Shown piece by piece: positions 34,133 through 46,785 of a DNA stretch of 64,000 bases. The notes beneath the pieces are model-generated. The model was not told the DNA's origin, did no database searches, and worked only from the letters and a program-made list of their open reading frames with translations. The position numbers and the translations under genes were made by a program. Positions within the stretch are counted from its first letter, which is position 1; the number at the start of each line of letters is the position of its first letter. The stretch comes from Darksidea phi (taxonomy: Eukaryota > Ascomycota > Dothideomycetes > Pleosporales > Lentitheciaceae): contig JASJFT010000030.1 of the NCBI GenBank assembly GCA_030770425.1, forward strand, positions 62,001-126,000, in the 5' to 3' direction.

Positions 34133-35321
34133 TGTGGAGTTTGGTCTATGAGGACCAGGCTGAAGTTGAACAGAGCCTCGTGCTTTTGAAGTGGGGTAGC
34201 TGAGCCGTATTACCTGCCAAGCATGCAGCTGTACGATTTCAGCTCGGAATCTGCACCCGGACAGGATCGTCACTGGTTTGATGGCAGATTATTGGTCAGA
34301 ATTCAACAAGTCGCCGGAGTCGTATTATTAGTTAGTTGTAGACGAATCAGAGCAGGGTTATCAACTGCCGGTTCTTGCGACTACTCGGGGGCATCTATTA
34401 CTGGATGAGAACTTGCATGAGACGACCCTCGTACGGCCAATTGAGTCCTCAAACGACGTACAAAAGACCCCGCGACCGATGTCGCGACCACCTACATGTG
34501 GGACCGGCGGCGCGTCGGGCCCGCGTGAGGTGCAGTAACCCAACGACCACGAGCTACTAAGTCGACCAACGTGAAATGCGCCTTAAATTTTGAGGGGGCA
34601 GCTCGGCCCACTATACTTTTAGCTCGGCCTACCAACCGCGCCAACGTACATCCCTGTCCTTGTAGCGGCTTGTCTCCTGTAGCTGGCCAGGTGGTTCGTG
34701 GATGGGCTTTGTTGTGGGTGCCGCATTGCTTGGCCTTTTTGGGCTTGGAAGGAAGACTCAAGTTAAGCGCCTGATCAAGGCAGGACGGACACGGCTAGCG
34801 GGCCCTTGCCCGTTGGAAGCTCTCCATTGCTGCTCAGCAACCGCGCCGCGAACCAAGGAACGTGAAGCATGTTGAAGGAACCTATCATCCCCACAAAATG
34901 CCAACGCCGTGCGTGCCATGGGTGGGTGGCCATTGGCACGTTGGTGGCCTGCTTGTCGGGGCTTGTTGCGGGGATCCGGAGACATCGCCCAGCCTTTTTA
35001 GCCGCATCGTAGTCGTGGTCGTGGCCGCGGACATTTTCTTCACCTCTGGTTTCAAAAAGTCCAGCCTCCTTCTTGATGAATCTTTTTCTTCTTGATAGAC
35101 GGGCATCGTCAAAGCTCCATGCGACGGTATACGGCGGGAAAGGGTGGGAGAGTGACGTGCTGGCGGCATTTGGTGGATGGGTGGCGCTGTTTTGGCTTGA
35201 TGGCCTTGCCTTGTACCGTTTCCGTTTTCGCCGCATCACCACCACGTCCACTATCAATTGGCAGGACACCTTAAGCTAGTTTCCTACCTTAATTGCAATC
35301 CATTCCATCACATCTACAGCC
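34133..35321. other. Intergenic, nothing recognised
   Basis: Ordinary composition. Frames here lack motifs. It includes the 5' regions of the minus-strand STAND gene and the plus-strand transporter relic. Confidence 0.3.
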
Positions 35322-37260
35322 ATGGACCGCGACGAGAAGATCGTCGAGACCAACGACCCTGCCTTCCACCAGGACGAGAAGGTCGCTGCCCCCAACCACG
35401 ACGAGAAAGTCGTCGAGGACAAGGCCGGCCCTGCTGATGCTACCCGCCGCGCCAGCTCCGTCGTCGCCGACGTCGCCGTTCACAACCCTCTCAAGGTGCG
35501 TTCAATTCCATTTACCTCACTGACAGTTGTTCGTGCGATGCATGAATGGATGGCCTGGCTAACAAACCCCGCAGCGTCTATCCCTCGAGGCCGTCACCAC
35601 AGATGCCGCCACTTTTGCCGAGGCCAACGGCATGGCCGACAAGGTCACTCTGTTCACCAAGGCCGTGCTCGTGGCACGTGATCCAGACAACTTTGAGAGC
35701 TTGACCGACTTGACCGAGGACGAGCGTGCCGCTCTCATCTACGAGCGCGACCACAAATGGCACGGTCCCAAGATGTTCTGGTACTCGATTGGTCTTTGTG
35801 CCATTGGTGCTGCCACTCAAGGTTGGGATCAGACCGGTTTCAACGGTGTCAACTTGGGTTTCCCCCAGGAGTTTGGCCTCTCCGAGCGCGGTATCGAAGG
35901 TCGATGGATCATTGGTCTCACCAACGCCATCATCTTCTTGACTGCTGGTTTGATCGGTGCTTGGATTGTCGACCCTCTCAACCACTACCTCGGTCGACGG
36001 GGTGAGATTTTCGTCACCCCCCTCTGCCTGACCGCACCCCCCATCGGCTCTGGATTTGCGAGGACCTAGGAGGAACTTTTCGCTGTTCGTTTCGTCATGG
36101 GTATTGGAATCGGTGCAAAGAACGCTACCGTGCCCATCTTCTCCGCCGAAATGGCCCCAGCTCGTATCCGCGGTGCCTTGGTAATGTTCTGGTAGCTGTG
36201 GGTCGTTAGCGGTATCTTCCTCGATTTCTGCGCCAACGTTATTGTCAAAGATGTCGGTGACATCGCCTGGCGTCTGGAGCTCGGTTCTGCCTTCATCCCT
36301 TCATTCCTCCTCGGTGCTGGTATCTACTTCTGCCCCGAGTCCCCGCGTTGGTTGATGAAGCACAGCAAGATCACAAAGGGCTTTCGATCCATAGACCGCC
36401 TGCGCGCCCACCCCATCATCGCTGCCCGTGATTAATATTACTCATACATCATCTACACCGAGGAGATGAAGGTCGCCGGTGGCCAGGGATACTTCCGCCG
36501 TTTGGCCGACTGCTTCACCGTCCCTCGCATTCGTCGCGCCAACTACGGAGCTTCAACCGCCATGATTCCCCAGCAGATGTGTGTATCAACATCATTTCCT
36601 TCTACAGCTCCAGCATCTTCACCGACGCCGGTTTCAGCAAGAACCAAGCTCTGTTCGCCTCCCTCGGATACGGTGCCCTTAAGGTCGTCTTCACCATCCC
36701 CATCCTCTTCCTCATCGACACCAAGGGCCGAAGGACGCTGACGCTCATCACGTTCCCCTTCATGTGTATTTTCTTGCTCGCAACCAGTCTCTCCACGCTC
36801 ACATATGCCGACGTGCCTAAAGAGTTGCTTACCACAACTCAAGCCAGCACTAGGGTTGGTCCCATTGTTCTCTTCATCTACCTCTTCACCATCGCCTACT
36901 CGCTCGGTGAAGGACCCGTGGCCTTCAGTACTCCGCCGAGGTCTTCCCCACCATCCAGCGTGAGCAGGGCATGGCCGGAGCCGTTTTCATCAACAACACC
37001 TTTGCCGGTATTTTGTCCCTCACCTTCCCCCCCATGGTGGACGCCATGACGCAGGTCGGCGCCTTTTCCTTCTACGCCGGCCTGAATTTGATTGCATGGG
37101 GCATCATCTTCTGCTTCTTGCGCGAGACCAAGCAGCTCACTCTCGAGGAGCTGGACCGTAAGTTTTTCCCCGAACATATATCAATTTTGGGATTCGGTGC
37201 TAACCCAATGAAACATAGATCTTCTCCGTCCCCACCAAGCAGGTCAGTATTCCGAATCTC
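35322..37260 (+). pseudogene. MFS sugar (inositol/polyol-like) transporter pseudogene
   Basis: From ATG 35322 an exon to 35495 and a second from 35575 encode an acidic N-terminus and the first helices of an SP-family sugar transporter (WDQTGFNGVNLGFPQEFGL, LGRRGEIF). TAG codons break the frame at 36067 and in the FW-stop-LWVVSG helix, and TAA at RD-stop-YYSY. Single-base losses shift frame near 36575 (after QQMC) and near 36930 (after EGPVAF). Every helix block is otherwise still in order: [47 protein letters not shown] and LTLEELD. The mutation mix (stops plus indels) suggests simple loss of selection. The splice acceptor before the last small exon is also altered. Confidence 0.85.
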
Positions 37261-37319
37261 CTCGAAAGGGAGCAGGAGTCTGACCGATGCGCCGTATGAA
37301 CAAGCTCGCCCGTGAAGTC

Positions 37320-37825
37320 TGACAGGCCTTCGATCGCGGACCACTTCCACTTGCTGAACAGCAGTCAGCGTGGGAGGTACAATGCAACGACAACCGCTCA
37401 GAGCCCTACTTTAAGAATCTAGCACTATTGATAAGCACATCACATTGATCCTGAATCTCCTTAGCATGATACTGGATGTTGAGGTGCCATCTACTCGTGG
37501 TCTCATCGCAAATTGTAGAGTTTACAGCGCTTTCTAGCGGAATAAAAGTCGTCGAGTTGATGCTTGAGAGCGGTTTCTTTGATATATGCGTAAATATTAC
37601 GCCCCGATGAGTAGAAAGAAGATGAGCCCGGATTTGGTGTGAATGGAAAACTGTAGATATGCGATAGAATCTCTGTTGCGCCGGAACGCACCCCTGTACG
37701 TTCCTATTCCTCTCTATTCACCTGTATATAAGGGGGCCTTGCCCTCCCCTCTACATGCTCTACATAGGGACCTCAATACACTCAATTCTCAGCTTCACAA
37801 TCTCACACTGTTCGTAATGTAGGCA
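37320..37825. other. Intergenic, nothing recognised
   Basis: No supported feature between the transporter relic and the monooxygenase relic. This is where the biosynthetic region starts. Confidence 0.3.
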
Positions 37826-37869
37826 TCAGCCTCGGGAGCGTAGAACACGATGTGACGCACATACCGCAA

Positions 37870-38090
37870 CGCCTAGGTATCGGTTCTCGAACCAAGTCCC
37901 TCCAACATCCTTGTTCTCCTCGTAGATTACAAAGTCGATCAACTCCTGCAGGTCGAGGTTGACTCTCATGTCGTGAGCGAGGGTCAAACCGGACATGCCC
38001 GCTCCGATAAACATGACACGGAGCGTACGGGATGCGAAAGTTGTCTGGGGATTCACCGAAATTGAATTGGAAGGATGCCTGTTCGATGCA
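37870..38090 (-). pseudogene. Baeyer-Villiger monooxygenase N-terminal fragment
   Basis: The minus strand encodes LRVMFIGAGMSGLTLAHD (GxGxxG FAD-binding motif, codons near 38005-37990), then DFVIYEENKDVGGTWFENRY, the GGTW(x)NRY signature just before the BVMO fingerprint. Where family members go on with PG(V/C)xCD the frame reads LGVAVC and then ends within about 15 codons at 37826. No remaining 450 residues are found. It is a truncated relic of a class B flavin monooxygenase adjoining the live biosynthetic genes. Upstream codons in the same frame show no family resemblance. Confidence 0.65.
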
Positions 38091-38099
38091 TTATGCTGC

Positions 38100-39110
38100 T
38101 GCTGAGGAGTCGTTGGGATTGACCTCGTCTGCGAAGACGAAATGAGATAACAGTTCTTGAAAACGAAACGCCATGCTTCGCACATTTGACTTTTTGTGAG
38201 TGGAATTGCTGTCGAATAAGCATTCTCGGAGACTTGGTCTAGAGTTCCTCCGGTAGTAGTGCTTCGCGCGCATACCAAACGCGAAGGCCGAGAGTCTTCC
38301 GTTCTAGTAGTGAGTACAGCGTACATAAGGTCGGAAAATCTCCGAGCGTAAGACGTGGCACAGCGATAATCGCATGATTGCGGGCGGTACGGATCTCGGT
38401 TCGTCCCAAGCTGGAACGATGATCCATTACTCCTACAAGGAATCATCATGACCTCCGGCCGGAGTGACCACGGACAAGAAGACGGCGCTGCGTGTATCAC
38501 CACTCGGATCCAAAGCTTCTTGGGACAGGAAGCAGACGTCGACATTGCAGATCTAGAACGAGTCGGCTATGTCAATGCATACATGGTAGAAAGCATCGAC
38601 CATCTCGCGAATCGAAAGGTCACCTCGCAAAAGCCGCCGGTGGACAAGCCCTCACTTTGCATGACAGCGTAGATTCCGGTCATCCGATGCGTCGGACTGG
38701 ATAAATCAATTTCATTTTGGCTCTCCTTTGGTAGCCGTACTGACCAGCTGGACTGATCAACACTGGCCATGACCAACAGCATCAAGGAGCTAGACCATTA
38801 ATAGCACTGCGTCTAAGGCCGGGGAAAGACTCTGTCACGATCCCTAAACCCTTCCAGTCATTTTCAACTTTGCAGCCACTTATGTCGATGAGCTTATATA
38901 TTTTATTAGATAGGTAGGTACGTAAAGAGCGATAGATAATTTGAGGTGCGCTTAAAAAAGGGCTCGGATTCGGAATTAGTACAAGATACGCTTAAAATAG
39001 GGCTTCGACTTAGATTTAGTCGATGTTAATTGCTCGTAAGTATCCCTTTAAGTTAATTAGTATATAGTGACTAACTGCTTTCAAACTTATACTATTCATA
39101 TCGAAGAACT
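38100..39110. other. Intergenic between BVMO relic and glycosyltransferase
   Basis: No supported gene. A plus-strand frame at 38448-38672 was considered and rejected. 38880-39090 is mildly AT-rich. Confidence 0.3.
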
Positions 39111-40376
39111 CTAGACTTCTAGTAAACCCTTCCTATATGTTTTATCAGGTCGTGGTGCTTTAACGTATGCGATTGCATCCCTCGTTTGCCTGAAGTTCTC
39201 GCACCCATAGCGGAATAGCTCAGCGAATGTTCCCTTCTTACAGTCATTGCCGTCTTGATCCTCATCCCAAAGCTCTCCCAACTCCTTGTCGTGGGTTAAA
39301 GCCTTTCCACGAAAGACCTTTTGCATACTCGATCGGGACAGCAGACGCCAAACTAATCGCTCAGCATGTCCATAGTTTTCGCCTGTTGTGTTACCATCAA
39401 CCGGCAGTGCGAAGAGATCAAACATCCTCTGGCCGCAACCTTTGAATCCTAGAGTTGTCTCAGCCCCCCAGGTCTCTTCCAAACCGTCCCAAAGGAGCAC
39501 CTTGCTCGCCCAGTAGTCGACAGCACTAAAGCCATCACCCGCATCTTCGAGGAGGCAGAGGCGGTTCCAACACATGACCTGGGTGACGTATTCGTCCACG
39601 AGTGCAGCATCTTGGCTAATACCCCACTGGAATTTCTGTGCTCGCTCGAGGTCCAATGGCTGCTCAGCGACAATCTTCATCAAGGGGTTCTTCATGAGGC
39701 CAGCGGAGTTGGTGTGGCCTTCCCATAGATGGCAGAAAAGTTTATGCCTGGTTAAAGTCATCGTCAGTGGAGACTCTCTTGATGCTGATTTACGGGAGAG
39801 CAATTACCATCGATGGACGAATGGGTTTCCCTTCCTGGCAGATACAAAGTGATTGCCAATATGAGTGCCATACACCCATGGAGCCGCGATCTCGTAGGGA
39901 GTGCTTGGGTCCTCCAGCTTCGCCCAACAAATGCGATCGATACTCCGAATTAACAGGATGCCCACGTCTAGGAAGACGCCCCCATGTGCATACAAGCAAG
40001 CTCCACGGAGCATATCGGCACTGTGTGGCCCTACATGAGGGCCATCCATCGTTCCGTTTACGAAGGAATCTGGTAAAACCGCCTCAGGAACATATTTCAG
40101 AAAGTAGTTGTTCGAGTCTTTAGTGCTGTCCAGTACGCGAACAGTCCAACCATCATAGACGTGCATGCGGACCCAGGCACAGACATTTCTCTGACACCAT
40201 GGCGGCATAGAACGTATCCCCGAATGCCAGAAGGCCCAGATGTTCTTTTCCGATGTCACCGAGCGGAAGGTACTGAGGCTCTCGAGGATTTCTTCATCGC
40301 TTCGTTTATCTCGAGCCTCGACAAACGAAACTTGGTCGCGGTATGCGGGAGGGATCTCAAATTTCTGAGGCAACAT
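39111..40376 (-). CDS. Caps_synth/GT32-like glycosyltransferase
   Basis: Exons 40376-39808 and 39747-39111 give 401 residues; the 60-bp intron splits a Trp codon. The N-terminus carries KNIWAFWHSGIRSMPPW, the typical start of the fold, then the nucleotide-sugar site HSADMLRGACLYAHGGVFLD. This has the conserved D-xxR-xxxLY-x-GGV-x-LD pattern, with LDVG where DxD enzymes have a second Asp. Fungal proteins of this type are annotated as capsular polysaccharide synthesis proteins or GT32-like. In this context it may put a sugar on the cluster product, but it could instead be a neighbour acting in the Golgi. No signal anchor is evident. TATATAAG on its strand 77 bp upstream suggests an active promoter. 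Confidence 0.78.
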
Positions 40377-40452
40377 GATAGTCAACGATTCAGCCAGCGA
40401 AAGGGATCTCGGACCGTCAATGCAACGTGAGCTGAGTCGAGAGCATTGGCTG

Positions 40453-40460
40453 CTTATATA
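40453..40460 (-). promoter_or_regulatory. TATA box of the glycosyltransferase gene
   Basis: TATATAAG on the minus strand, 77-84 bp before the ATG at 40376. A CCAAT pentamer follows at 40445-40449 on the same strand. Confidence 0.5.
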
Positions 40461-40479
40461 GGAATGTTTGCTATAGTAC

Positions 40480-41995
40480 AAAATATAGATTAATCTATTA
40501 GGCTGTTTACTAAGTACCTACCAGATTGCTAATAAATAATTAAATCTATTAATAGATTAGGATCTAACTAGCTTAAATAGTTAATTTATAGTTACTAAAA
40601 AGAGCTTTAGTATTATATACTTTATTATATATCTAGCTAATCTAGTCTAAAGTATATATAATTTATAATTTTATTAAACTTATATAAATAAGTAGAGATA
40701 TATTTTTATTTTTATAAATTATTATTAATATATATATTCTAATATTCTTTTAATATATTTAAAGTTAGTTTATTATATTTATAAACTAATTATTAAACTA
40801 TTTATAAATTTTAAAATATAAAGAAGATTAAAGAAATAAAGATAAAAATAATAAAATAATAAAATTATAATAAAAAAAGAGAAATAGTTATTAATATTTT
40901 ATAATAATTACTTAGTATTAATATAGTAAAAATTATTATAATATACTAATTCTTTTTATACTTAGTTAATTAGTAAGATTAAATAAGAATATATAATAGA
41001 ATATTATATAAAAGAATTTATATAATAATTTAGACTTTAAAGTAATTATAAAAGATAATAAATAATAAACTATACTATATTTTATTTAAATATTTTCTTT
41101 TTTAAGAGCTTAGACTACTATTTAATATAATATAATATTAGCTTTTAAACTAGTTATATTTTTTATAATTTTAATTATTTTATTAAATTTTAATATTTTA
41201 ATATCTTATATAATAGTATAAATAGTAATTATATAATAATAATAATAAGATAATTTAATTCGTATTTCTTAGTTTATATCCCTTATAGTTCTCCTCTTCT
41301 ATATTCTATCCCCTTTCTCTAGATCGTATATTAAGGCTCGTATCGAATAAAGCTAGTATTAACTACCTACTATTCTACGGGCCGATATTAAGCGTTCTAC
41401 TCTTTTTATATATAGTTAAAATTTTAGTACTAGTCTTTAGATATATATAGTTTATTATTAAGTAGAAAAACTTCTCTATAATAATATAGTTACGTAATAT
41501 AGCTTTTCCTTAGAAAAAAAAAAGATAATTTATACTAGATTACTTCTTAGTTCTCTACTTACTAGTAGTTTCTCTAGTTAAATATTCTTATTATTCTTTA
41601 TTTTATCTATTTTTATAAATTTCTTTATATTTAATTTTTTATATTATTATTTATATTATATCTATTATAAATACTAGCTTTATCTTTTATATTTTTTTTT
41701 CTTTAAGAAAAAGCTATATTACGTAACTATATTATTAAAAAGGAGTTTTTCTACTTAATAATAAACTATATATATCTAAAGACTAGTATTAATTTTTTAT
41801 TATTATTATAAAACTATATAACTAATTTAATATTAATAATAAATATTATAATTATTTTATTAAAAAAATAATAAAATTATTATTAATAATAGTAGTATTA
41901 TAGATCTTTAAACTAGTTTAGTTTTTACTTCTTTAATTACTAGCTAAAATTATACCTCTAAACTAGCTATATATAGTTAGACGTAGGTAATATAA
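40480..41995. repeat. RIP-like AT-rich island in a divergent promoter
   Basis: About 1.5 kb of almost pure A/T with very many TA dinucleotides and stops in all frames, typical of a RIP-mutated repeat. It lies between the divergently transcribed glycosyltransferase and the first P450. The inverted repeat at 41427-41790 sits inside it. Confidence 0.75.
41427..41790. mobile_element. AT-rich element with about 95-bp inverted arms
   Basis: The left arm (41427-41525) includes ACTAGTCTTTAGATATATAT and AGTTACGTAATATAGCTTTT. The right arm (41693-41790) is its reverse complement with about five mismatches, around a 165-bp centre. It is probably a RIP-altered MITE or the ends of a DNA transposon. Confidence 0.7.
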
Positions 41996-42374
41996 GCGCT
42001 AGCAGGGGGTTAAGATTAGGTGGCGTCTCTATATAGATTTGACCTTCTAAGCAGCGGGGTTTTGCTGACAGCTTGGAACCCGATTAGGCAGGTACTGGAG
42101 CCTCTGATCCGCGTACATGCAGGAGAGCCTATTCCTGATGATCCTTCGGGTTACCCCTCCAAAAGACTCGTCATCTGCTGCAAGCAACGATTCAGCGCTA
42201 GACCTATAGCGCAGAAGACTCCTGCTCTTGTCCTCCGCTGCAGTCAGCATTCTAGCATCGACTGAATAGCGCAGAAGACTGCTTGTGCACCAAGTATTCG
42301 TGCCTTACTCCCATCTACTTCTGCTATTACTTTTGCGTTCTCGGATTGTAGTTTGGTTGTGGTCTCAGGCGGTC

Positions 42375-44114
42375 ATGTCGACCGGCACTGCAACTACCCA
42401 GGGTGTGCTCACCTCTACACCGTTTGCAAGGCTTGCCATTACTTTCACAGTCCTCATCGCCACCTCATACTTTGGACGCATCTTGTATAATGCCTTCCTC
42501 GGCCCGCTCAGCAAATTTCCAGGCCCTAAACTTCGAGCAGTGAGTAAGGTCCCTGGGCTGTATACCACAATCACCGGCCGGGATGCCTTTGTTCGCTCAG
42601 CACTCCACGAGAAATATGGGCCCGTTGTTCGTGTCAATCCCACGGAGCTATCATTCAACGGCGGCGCCGAGGCTTGGGAAGCAATATACAGCTTCAAGAA
42701 GCCAAAGCCGGTTCGAGATCCCCAATTCTATGCTGTTGGCGTCAATGGTTGTCCAGATGTGGTCACCGCCGATGAAGAAAACCACTCAAGGCAACGGAAA
42801 ATTCTGTCTACTGGTTTTAGTGACCAAGCGATGAAGGGATACGAACCACTGTTGAAGTCATGGGCTCTGAAGATGATCACGGAGATGTCGAAGCTGGCCA
42901 GCAAGGGCGGCAAAGTCGACATGCTCAAGTATCTCAACTGCACCACGTTCGATATCATGGGTGAGTGGTATACGCTCGAAGAATAGGTCATAGTCTCATT
43001 GTTTCCAGGGGACCTAGCGTTCGGCGAAGGCTTGGGAATGCTCGAAGACGGCGAGCTCTCACCGTGGGTGCAAACTATCTTCGCTGGATTCAAAGCTGGG
43101 ACGTTTTGGCGCTGTGTGATGCAGTACTCGGCGATTACTAGCTGGTTGGTCGGAAAGCTCCTTTTCAACAGCAAGCAGGTCCGTGTGAAGCAGTGGGAGA
43201 ACTTCGAGTATTGTCAGAGTCGCATGGATAAAAGGCTTGCTCGCGAACCTGCGCATTCTGATCTTTGGTCGAGGATACTATCCAAGTCCGATAGCGCTGA
43301 GGGTTTGAGTCGAGATGAATACCATTCGAATGCTGTCACGTTCATGGTGGCTGGTGAGCGGGCTCGAGTCTGGGCTATGCGCTTTTCTTACTTGCTGACC
43401 GCGTAGTACAGGGACCGAGACTACTGCTACGGCCCTTAGTGGTTTGATCTACTTTCTCCACCAGGTCGACAACAGGCATGCTCTAAACAAGCTGAAAGCA
43501 GAAGTCCGAGGCAGGTTTTCCAGCTTTGAAGACATCACCTTAGAGAGCCTGGCCCGTTTAGAGTACATGCACGCTATCATCCAGGAAGGACTCCGGATGT
43601 ACCCACCCGTAGGTATTCTTAAACTCCAACAGCAGCGGGAATTGACCAAATGCCGTAGGCTCCGAGTCAACTTCCACGACGAACACCTTCCGGAGGTATG
43701 ATAATCTGCGGCCAATTCATACCGGGCAATATCACTATCGACGTACATCCCTTGGCTACATTCACGTCGCCGACACACTTCAAGAACCCGCAGAAATTTC
43801 GACCAGAGCGGTGGCTTGGTGATCCTGAGTATAAGGATGATCATTTGGATGCAGTGGAGCCATTCTCGTATGGTCCTCAGAACTGTTTAGGCAAAGTGGG
43901 ATAATAATCTATCTTTTGACTATGGAAGCGTGCTGACAGATATATCTAGAGCCTCGCCTGGCATGAAATGCGACTGCTCCTGGCAGCTCTCATCCTCAGC
44001 TTCGACGTTGAACTTGCAGCGGAAAGCAAAGATTGGATCGATCAGAAGATCTACGTGTTGTGGGAGAAGAAGCCACTCATGTGCACACTGAGACGAGTCT
44101 CCAAATCTCCCTAG
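42375..44114 (+). CDS. Cytochrome P450, TRI11/CYP65-like (P450-A)
   Basis: Five exons (42375-42960, 43009-43353, 43412-43608, 43659-43895, 43950-44114) give 509 residues without a stop; all introns are GT-AG, 48-58 bp. A membrane anchor (FARLAITFTVLIATSYFG) is followed by the usual FPGPKLRAVSKVP start. Landmarks are complete: I-helix VAGTETTAT, K-helix EGLR, PRRTPSGG, FRPERW and heme loop FSYGPQNCLGK with Cys. The overall pattern resembles the TRI11 (isotrichodermin C-15 hydroxylase)/CYP65 group that hydroxylates terpenoids and polyketides in the ER. It is convergent with the next P450, with only 5 bp between the stops. Substrate unknown. Confidence 0.92.
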
Positions 44115-44119
44115 ATAGG

Positions 44120-45843
44120 TCAAGAGTTTCCTCCGCGCTTTCGAATACGCATCCTAGCACCGGGATCGGCAAGTCGAACGATCTCGTGCTTGATGTCTTG
44201 GGGTGGATCATCACCAGGAACGTACTCGAAGTCGTACTCTAAGAGTAAAATGCATAGCGCAATCTTTATTTCATTCGAAGCAAAGAATCGGCCTGGGCAG
44301 GCATGCTCGCCTTGTTTGGTCACGTCAGAAATTGTAGTAAAAATCTAGGGGGGAAGCAACACTACCGAATCCAAAGCCCATTTGATCAGCCGAAGGAGTG
44401 CTGAATTGGTGTTGATTTTGTTCTCCTGGTCGTTCTCGTAGTTTTGCGAATCGTCTCATGTCGAACGTTTCGGCATTTGGGAAGTGCTCCGAGGAGTGAG
44501 CCCAGTCGTTCATGACCATCAATGTGCTACCCTTGGGAATCACAGTGCCGTCGGACAGTACGACTGGAGCTTTAGCAAACCGTAACATGGAGGCTATAAA
44601 AAACGGATTAGTCCTTATTTCGTGGATAGAAGTGCGAGGATCCTTACTGGCGAGTAGGTCCCTCACTCTCTGACATTCCCTCATGAAGCTGTCCAGCAAC
44701 CTCATATCCTGCAGTGCTTGCTTTGTCCATCCTCTATCGTCAAGAACGCGGCGGCAATCTTCTCGCAGTGGTTCGATCAGCTCTGGCATGTCACACAGCT
44801 GCAGCAGGCACATCGTCATCGTTTCGGAGCTCAGGTGAATAGCGGCGAGGCTGAAAGAAAGTTGGGCAGCAGCGTAGTCTATTTTTCGCCCTCTTGCACA
44901 TTCCACCATCCAGCCGATCGCATCAGAGGCTTTTGCCGATCCCTCGCCCTCTGAAGAGCTAGCCTGCATCTGAGCTTTCCTCCGATCGACGACTGGCTGG
45001 ATGAGTACCTGTGCTCTCTTGTAATAATGCCTTGCTTGTGTGCAATTTTTGGAAAACCAATGGACGATAGGCCTAACCAGTGGATGCTGTGAACGAAGCT
45101 CGCTAATAGCCTCGAAACTGCTATAGGTGTAGTTCTTGGTGATATCTAGCCAGTCTTGGTTGCGGCAGAGCTCAAGCCCAAGGAAGACCCGAGAGGAGAG
45201 TCCTGCAACTAGCGATCAGCGGAATTGGGAGTAGAATGACGTGAGCATGTTCCGTACGAGCAATGATATCCTGGACGTCCGATTTGATTACATGAGTCTG
45301 CCATTCCTTACTTTCTCCAAACATGTCGCGGTACGTCAACTGCGTCTCTTCAACCAGGCCTAGATCACGCAATCAGAGACCAGCACATTCAGCCGAAGAG
45401 AAATGTATGAGGGTGGTATGAACGTTACCTGTGGTAATCAGACCCAAGCTTTGCGTAAGCTTCTTCCGAACAACTTCTTGAATGAAGGTATCATTTTCCA
45501 GAATTTCTCGAAATGGCTGGAGACCTGGATATGAGGTGAAACTGTCCCGAGCGTGGGCGTCGTTGAAGCTGAGGTCTGGATGGTTCTTGAGTTCTGTCGC
45601 AAATCGATTCGGGACTACTATCTTGAAGTTCGTCCCGGTCTGGACCTGGAAGCAGCTCTGGAACTTCTTGCCAAGCTCAAGCAGTGCTCGGCCATTCTGT
45701 AGGTACTCGTTGCGATCAGCGGAGAGTACAGGTATTGTTGCGTAAGGTTTCTTGTTGTTCTGGCTGTAAAAGAGCCAGATCACGGGTATTGTTACTCCAA
45801 GAACAAGTGCGGTCCAGCCAGGCAAGAGGCCGTGATACTCCAT
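44120..45843 (-). CDS. Cytochrome P450, CYP503-like (P450-B)
   Basis: Exons 45843-45429, 45359-45258, 45202-44648, 44593-44366 and 44310-44120 give 496 residues. The ATG at 45843 precedes a hydrophobic anchor (WTALVLGVTIPVIWLFY). Motifs: RLSSRVFLGLELCRN, I-helix FSLAAIHLSSET, K-helix ECQR, DMRRF and heme loop FGFGEHACPGRFF. This set is that of the fungal CYP503 group (ent-kaurene oxidase P450-4, GA14 synthase P450-1), whose members make successive oxidations on diterpenes. The I-helix carries AAIH in place of the usual (A/G)Gx(D/E)T, as is normal in this group. Three introns sit just before conserved motifs. Likely a terpenoid oxidase; substrate unknown. Confidence 0.92.
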
Positions 45844-45869
45844 GGCAGTCGTGCGGGACTGTGTAGAAA

Positions 45870-46500
45870 ATAGATAATAAGAATAAAGAAGATATCAGAA
45901 AATAGTCGATTGATTGCTTAATTATTTTGTAGGACCTAGCTATCCACTAGAACCAATCCATCGCCCCCGTTTCCTAGTAGTTTTTTTTATAGGAATATAA
46001 TATTTATAGAAGTTGTATATTAGTAAATAAATATATAATAAGCTTAGCTAGCTTATATATATAAAAACTTAGATTTTTTACTTTATTACTTCTATTAAAT
46101 AATAGTAAAATATAGATTATAATAAGTCTTAATTAGTAATTATATAAGCTCTTAAATAGATAAAATATATATTTTAGACAGCTTTATAAGCTACTTTATT
46201 AATAATAGAATATATATTATAGTTTAATTATATAATTAATTCTAATTAACTTTTTTTATTTTATAATATCTTTTAATCTCTATTTAATTATAATTATAGA
46301 TAGAATTCTATAATAATATTCTTTATTATAGTTATAATAGTATAGTTACAAGTCTATTTTAATAGACTAGATAGAGCAACTTATAAGATAGTTATTAAGT
46401 AGGTTTAACGAGTTAAAGGATTGTATAAAGCTAAAATATAATATTAGTAACGTCGCGATTAGCGTCTTCTTTAATCAGAAGGATTGCCGCGCCTGGCTAA
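45870..46500. repeat. AT-rich island upstream of P450-B
   Basis: About 600 bp of TA-rich sequence with no frames, like the other RIP-affected blocks. It separates the start of P450-B from the end of the UbiA gene. 46500-46785 is of normal composition and empty. Confidence 0.7.
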
Positions 46501-46785
46501 TATGCTATCTTTATGTATATTTACGGATAAGTTGTTTTAGGGTTCAGCCTGGGGTTTGGATCTGCCAATCCATCTTCCTCGCTAGTGTACTCGACCTCGT
46601 GATTCACTTGAAAAGGATGCAAACCCTTGCAGGTCATCACGTTGTGTTGCATTCACCGCATAATCTCTTACAAGTAGTTTAGGAGGAAGTAAGCCTTAAA
46701 ATCTCACTTATTGGGGCTATCCTATTCGAGAACCAACCTGCTTGTTTGAGCCTAGCAAAAACCACTCGCACGAGATTATGCGGTA

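Noticed and set aside
38448..38672. Plus-strand frame of 74 codons
   Set aside because: No motif, no splice partners and no similarity that I recognise; composition is that of the surrounding intergenic DNA.
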